DNA of 9,244 nt from Candidatus Colimorpha enterica (GTDB taxonomy: Bacteria; Bacillota; Clostridia; Oscillospirales; CAG-272): assembly GCA_000433515.1 (NCBI GenBank), contig FR891122.1:1-9244 (forward strand), written 5' to 3'. How positions within the stretch are numbered: position 1 is the first letter of the stretch; the number at the start of each line of letters is the position of its first letter. The notes below the pieces were generated by a model. It was given only the letters and a program-made list of their open reading frames with translations. It was not told the DNA's origin and searched no databases. This document shows, one piece after another, positions 7,599-9,244 of this stretch. The position numbers and the translations under genes are program-made.

Positions 7599-8122
7599 TA
7601 TCTATTGTATCTGAGAAAGTCATTACAGTGTTCTTGCGGTCTGAGCCTAAATCCTTGTGATATGAGGGTATCCGCTTTCAAAGCCACAAGGTTTATATCC
7701 GAGTTCAAGGTTCTTGCTATTTGCTGAGTATCGTAACCTCGCTCAGCCAGCTCAAGAAAATCATCATCGGGTAAAGCAACTTGAGAAGCAAAAATGTTTG
7801 CTTCATATTCCATACGGTTGTCCTGCATTTCAAAGATGTTAAATTCTTCAAAGCCGCCTGTCCGGGTGGCTTCTTCTCTGTGCAGCGTGTCGTGTCCAAG
7901 TTCGTGCAACAGGACAATATTCTCCATAACCGGATGCAGATTGTCTTTGATGAACATAAAGCGATTTCGCATAATAACCTTATATGCTCCTCGCTGTTTG
8001 GAAAACGGCAAATACATTACCTCAATTCCGAGTTCCCTTGCAATGCGTTTCGGATCACGGGTGCCGCACTGAGCAACAATCCGATTCGCCTTTTGCACTA
8101 TTTCGGAATTACAAACATACAT
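7598..8122 (-). CDS. ImmA/IrrE-family zinc metallopeptidase, probable antirepressor protease
   Basis: A 174-residue COG2856-type protein. The zinc motif is HELGH (H73, E74, H77), with a downstream EYEANIFASQVALP (105-118) supplying the third ligand, a glutamate. An N-terminal region with DPKRIARELGIEV (23-35) is typical of the family. The start follows GGGGTGAG (8135-8128 on the minus strand) at good spacing. It lies 66 bp downstream of XRE-B on the same strand and ends inside its own terminator. In ICEBs1, ImmA cleaves the repressor ImmR, and in Deinococcus IrrE (PprI) cleaves the repressor DdrO after DNA damage. By position and family, the likely substrate here is XRE-B. That pairing is inference. 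All catalytic residues are present. Confidence 0.93.
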   Translation of the reverse strand: MYVCNSEIVQKANRIVAQCGTRDPKRIARELGIEVMYLPFSKQRGAYKVIMRNRFMFIKDNLHPVMENIVLLHELGHDTLHREEATRTGGFEEFNIFEMQDNRMEYEANIFASQVALPDDDFLELAERGYDTQQIARTLNSDINLVALKADTLISQGFRLRPQEHCNDFLRYNR

Positions 8123-8155
8123 TGATTCTCACCCCTTTCATACCTTCCTACACTA

Positions 8156-8191
8156 ATCCTATCAAAAGATATGTCCCAAAAAACGGACTTA
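8156..8191 (-). repeat. 36-nt motif, copy B (inverted relative to copy A at 594-629)
   Basis: Read on the minus strand from 8191, this begins with the TAA stop of XRE-B (TAAGTCCGTTTTTTGGGACA) and ends TTGATAGGAT. It differs from copy A at only 6 of 36 positions and keeps the GTCC/GGAC dyad (8188-8185 and 8176-8173). It fills more than half of the 66-bp gap before the metallopeptidase gene. As in copy A, it separates an HTH gene from the next gene of its operon. Confidence 0.7.
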
Positions 8192-8593
8192 CTCGGAACG
8201 GTATTTCTTTGGGGTGTATTTTTTATTCTTTTCTTTTGCAATCCAATAAGCGTCCTGGATCGCTTTCATCATAACATCCATATCTTCCTGTGCCATTTCA
8301 CCGCCCGCAAACAAGCCGGTTACTTCCTCGGTAAGCTGCTGAGCCTGCTTTGCACCTCTGGAGCCATATTTCTCTGCGGCTTGTGCAACAAGCATATCGC
8401 CGTTTCCGAGAAGCTGATCTGTAGTTACATTGAGAGCTTTTGCGAGCTTTTCTGCCGCATCTAAACGAGGACGAGATGTTCCGTACTCATATCTCTGTAT
8501 CATACGAGAGGAAACACCTGAAATCTTTGCGAGTTGCTCTTGTGTTAATTTGCTTTTTTCTCTCAATTCTTTAAGTCTCTCGTTGAATTTCAT
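8189..8593 (-). CDS. XRE-family repressor (XRE-B), ImmR-like
   Basis: A 134-residue protein. Residues 1-60 form a Cro/C1 helix-turn-helix domain (LTQEQLAKISGVSSRMIQRY, residues 16-35). The C-terminal half includes GLFAGGEMAQEDMDVMMKAI (93-112) and KYTPKKYRSE (125-134), a tail I associate with clostridial regulators paired with ImmA-type peptidases. AAGGGG (8606-8601) lies 7 nt before the ATG at 8593, so this start is preferred to in-frame starts further upstream. It is divergent from the polymerase gene and shares with it a promoter region holding four operator-like sites. The likely role is repression of the polymerase promoter and its own promoter, relieved when the adjacent metallopeptidase inactivates it. 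DNA binding is near certain from sequence; the regulon is inferred. Confidence 0.92.
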   Translation of the reverse strand: MKFNERLKELREKSKLTQEQLAKISGVSSRMIQRYEYGTSRPRLDAAEKLAKALNVTTDQLLGNGDMLVAQAAEKYGSRGAKQAQQLTEEVTGLFAGGEMAQEDMDVMMKAIQDAYWIAKEKNKKYTPKKYRSE

Positions 8594-8623
8594 AATCATA
8601 CCCCTTCGTCTTAAAATCTGAAA

Positions 8624-8652
8624 ATTTTGTAACACGACATTTATTTCGTAAA
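8624..8652 (-). promoter_or_regulatory. Weak alternative promoter for XRE-B
   Basis: On the minus strand TTTACG (8652-8647) and CAAAAT (8629-8624) are 17 bp apart, with operator-like site 1 covering most of the interval. Each box matches consensus at only 4 of 6 positions. It would give a short leader of about 24 nt and a truly back-to-back arrangement with the polymerase promoter. Confidence 0.25.
8634..8649. promoter_or_regulatory. Operator-like site 1
   Basis: ACGACATTTATTTCGT: a perfect left half-site ACGACA, a 4-nt spacer and TTTCGT, one base from the ideal TGTCGT. It lies closest to XRE-B and overlaps its weak alternative promoter. Confidence 0.6.
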
Positions 8653-8658
8653 TTCATA

Positions 8659-8687
8659 TTGACACGACAATAGTGGCGTGCTATAAT
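8659..8687 (+). promoter_or_regulatory. Perfect consensus promoter of the Y-family polymerase gene
   Basis: TTGACA (8659-8664), 17 bp, TATAAT (8682-8687), with TG at 8679-8680 giving an extended -10. Every promoter element matches sigma-A consensus. Transcription would start near 8694, about 97 nt before the polymerase start codon. So strong a promoter for a mutagenic polymerase only makes sense under tight repression; operator-like site 2 fills the spacer and site 3 lies just past the start point. Confidence 0.9.
8664..8679. promoter_or_regulatory. Operator-like site 2, inside the polymerase promoter
   Basis: ACGACAATAGTGGCGT: left half-site perfect, right half-site TGGCGT differs from TGTCGT at one base. 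It begins at the last base of the -35 box and ends 2 bp before the -10, so a bound repressor would exclude RNA polymerase. Confidence 0.7.
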
Positions 8688-8700
8688 CTAAAACACAGAA

Positions 8701-8716
8701 ACGACATTTGTGTCGT
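8701..8716. promoter_or_regulatory. Operator-like site 3, perfect dyad
   Basis: ACGACATTTGTGTCGT: ACGACA and TGTCGT are exact inverted repeats around TTTG. This is the best copy and defines the consensus. It lies just downstream of the predicted plus-strand start (about 8694) and overlaps the predicted minus-strand start (about 8716), so one bound dimer could affect both promoters. Confidence 0.78.
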
Positions 8717-8722
8717 GTCTAT

Positions 8723-8751
8723 ATATTACAGCACGACATTTCGTTTGTCAA
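8723..8751 (-). promoter_or_regulatory. Likely promoter of XRE-B and the metallopeptidase
   Basis: On the minus strand TTGACA (8751-8746) is followed 17 bp later by TAATAT (8728-8723). Site 4 overlaps the spacer. The start point would be near 8716, giving a leader of about 120 nt that crosses the polymerase promoter. The two strong promoters therefore point toward each other and overlap, although the genes are divergent. Confidence 0.6.
8733..8748. promoter_or_regulatory. Operator-like site 4, half-site only
   Basis: ACGACA at 8733-8738 is a perfect half-site, but the partner position (8743-8748) matches TGTCGT at only 3 of 6. It lies in the spacer of the minus-strand promoter. A weaker autoregulatory site is plausible. 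Confidence 0.45.
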
Positions 8752-8777
8752 GTGGTTTTGCAAAAATTTCATGAAAT

Positions 8778-8781
8778 GAGG
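8778..8781 (+). promoter_or_regulatory. Ribosome binding site that selects a TTG start
   Basis: GAGG at 8778-8781 lies 9 nt before TTG at 8791. The in-frame ATG at 8776 has no Shine-Dalgarno sequence, and the GAGG falls inside its own coding sequence. The TTG start yields MNRSILHCDMNNFYASVE, matching where this polymerase family normally begins. Confidence 0.7.
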
Positions 8782-8790
8782 CGAAAAAAG

Positions 8791-9244
8791 TTGAACCGTT
8801 CCATTCTGCATTGTGATATGAATAACTTTTATGCAAGCGTTGAATGTATGCTTGATCCTTCTTTAAGAAAATATCCGGTTGCAGTTTGCGGTTCTGTTGA
8901 AGAACGACATGGCATTGTGCTTGCGAAGAACTATGCGGCAAAAGCCTTTGATGTAAAAACAGGCGATGCCGTATGGCAGGCAAAGCAAAAATGCAAAGAC
9001 TTAGTTATCGTTCCGCCTCATTACGAAGAATATATAAAGTATTCAAAACTCGCAAGAAGCGTTTATAGTCGCTTTACAGACCAAGTGGAACCGTATGGTA
9101 TGGATGAGTGTTGGCTTGATATAAGCGGCACAGAACACATCTACGGCTCTCCTGAACGAGTTGCAAACAAGATAAGAGAAACTATCAAGTTTGAACTCGG
9201 CTTGACTATCTCTGTCGGTGTTTCTTTCAATAAGATATTTGCCA
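8791..9244 (+). CDS. dinB: Y-family DNA polymerase (DinB/UmuC-like), N-terminal part
   Basis: The gene encodes a translesion, error-prone DNA polymerase and is cut by the right edge after 151 codons, out of roughly 400 usual for the family. The palm and fingers are visible: D9 in HCDMNNFYASVE (7-18), Y14 at the steric-gate position, VLAKNYAAKAFDVKTG (43-58), then the catalytic pair D105-E106 in YGMDECWLDISG (102-113), and SVGVSFNKIFA at the edge. No defect is seen in the visible part. It starts at TTG, which may limit translation. It is divergent from XRE-B and driven by a perfect consensus promoter loaded with operator-like sites, so it is probably silent until the repressor is removed. UmuC, UvrX and DinB subtypes cannot be separated without the C-terminal half. 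Confidence 0.95.
   Translation, partial: MNRSILHCDMNNFYASVECMLDPSLRKYPVAVCGSVEERHGIVLAKNYAAKAFDVKTGDAVWQAKQKCKDLVIVPPHYEEYIKYSKLARSVYSRFTDQVEPYGMDECWLDISGTEHIYGSPERVANKIRETIKFELGLTISVGVSFNKIFA

Noticed and set aside
7781..8464. Several plus-strand frames of 92-114 codons opposite the metallopeptidase and XRE-B
   Set aside because: They overlap two well-supported minus-strand genes, lack ribosome binding sites and show no family features.
8904..8909. ACGACA inside the polymerase gene (and another near 1131 in hsdM) as further operators
   Set aside because: They have no inverted partner at the right spacing, lie within conserved coding sequence and are away from promoters.
8726..8983. 85-codon minus-strand frame opposite the polymerase start
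   Set aside because: It is antisense to the conserved catalytic N-terminus of the polymerase and has no supporting signal.

Overview
The window looks like an accessory (mobile or genomic-island) segment of a low-GC Firmicute, probably a gut clostridium. The evidence is strong AGGAGG-type ribosome binding sites, consensus sigma-A promoters, AT-rich intergenic DNA, and close matches to protein families common in clostridial integrative elements. The species cannot be named from the sequence.

Layout. (1) Bases 1-180 hold the tail of an unidentified transcription unit ending in a strong rho-independent terminator. (2) Bases 181-383 are non-coding. They contain a perfect 16-bp palindrome with an imperfect repeat two helical turns away, then a good extended -10 promoter. 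(3) Bases 384-7434 are one plus-strand operon: a small HTH regulator (called XRE-A here), hsdM, hsdS, a DUF4238-type gene of unknown function, and hsdR. This is a complete, apparently intact Type I restriction-modification system with an extra gene between the specificity and restriction subunits. (4) Bases 7435-7600 separate convergent transcription units with two strong hairpins. (5) Bases 7598-8593 on the minus strand encode an ImmA/IrrE-family zinc metallopeptidase and, upstream of it, a second HTH repressor (XRE-B). (6) Bases 8594-8790 are a regulatory region with a perfect consensus promoter and four copies of an ACGACA-type operator. (7) From 8791 to the right edge is the N-terminal third of a Y-family DNA polymerase (DinB/UmuC).

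How it fits together. The left module would methylate host DNA and restrict incoming DNA, with XRE-A as a likely expression controller. The right module resembles the ImmR/ImmA repressor-antirepressor switch of ICEBs1. XRE-B would hold the polymerase promoter shut through the operator array, and the metallopeptidase would inactivate XRE-B after a signal such as DNA damage, releasing an error-prone polymerase without LexA.

The least expected observation is a 36-nt sequence present once just downstream of each HTH gene (594-629 plus strand; 8191-8156 minus strand), with 30 of 36 positions identical and no gaps. In both places the similarity begins exactly at the TAA stop codon. The two copies are inverted and bracket the hsdM-to-metallopeptidase segment of about 7.5 kb. 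Inversion between them would swap which regulator gene lies upstream of the restriction genes and which lies upstream of the metallopeptidase. Whether that happens, or whether the motif is simply a shared regulatory or cassette-junction sequence, cannot be decided from this window.
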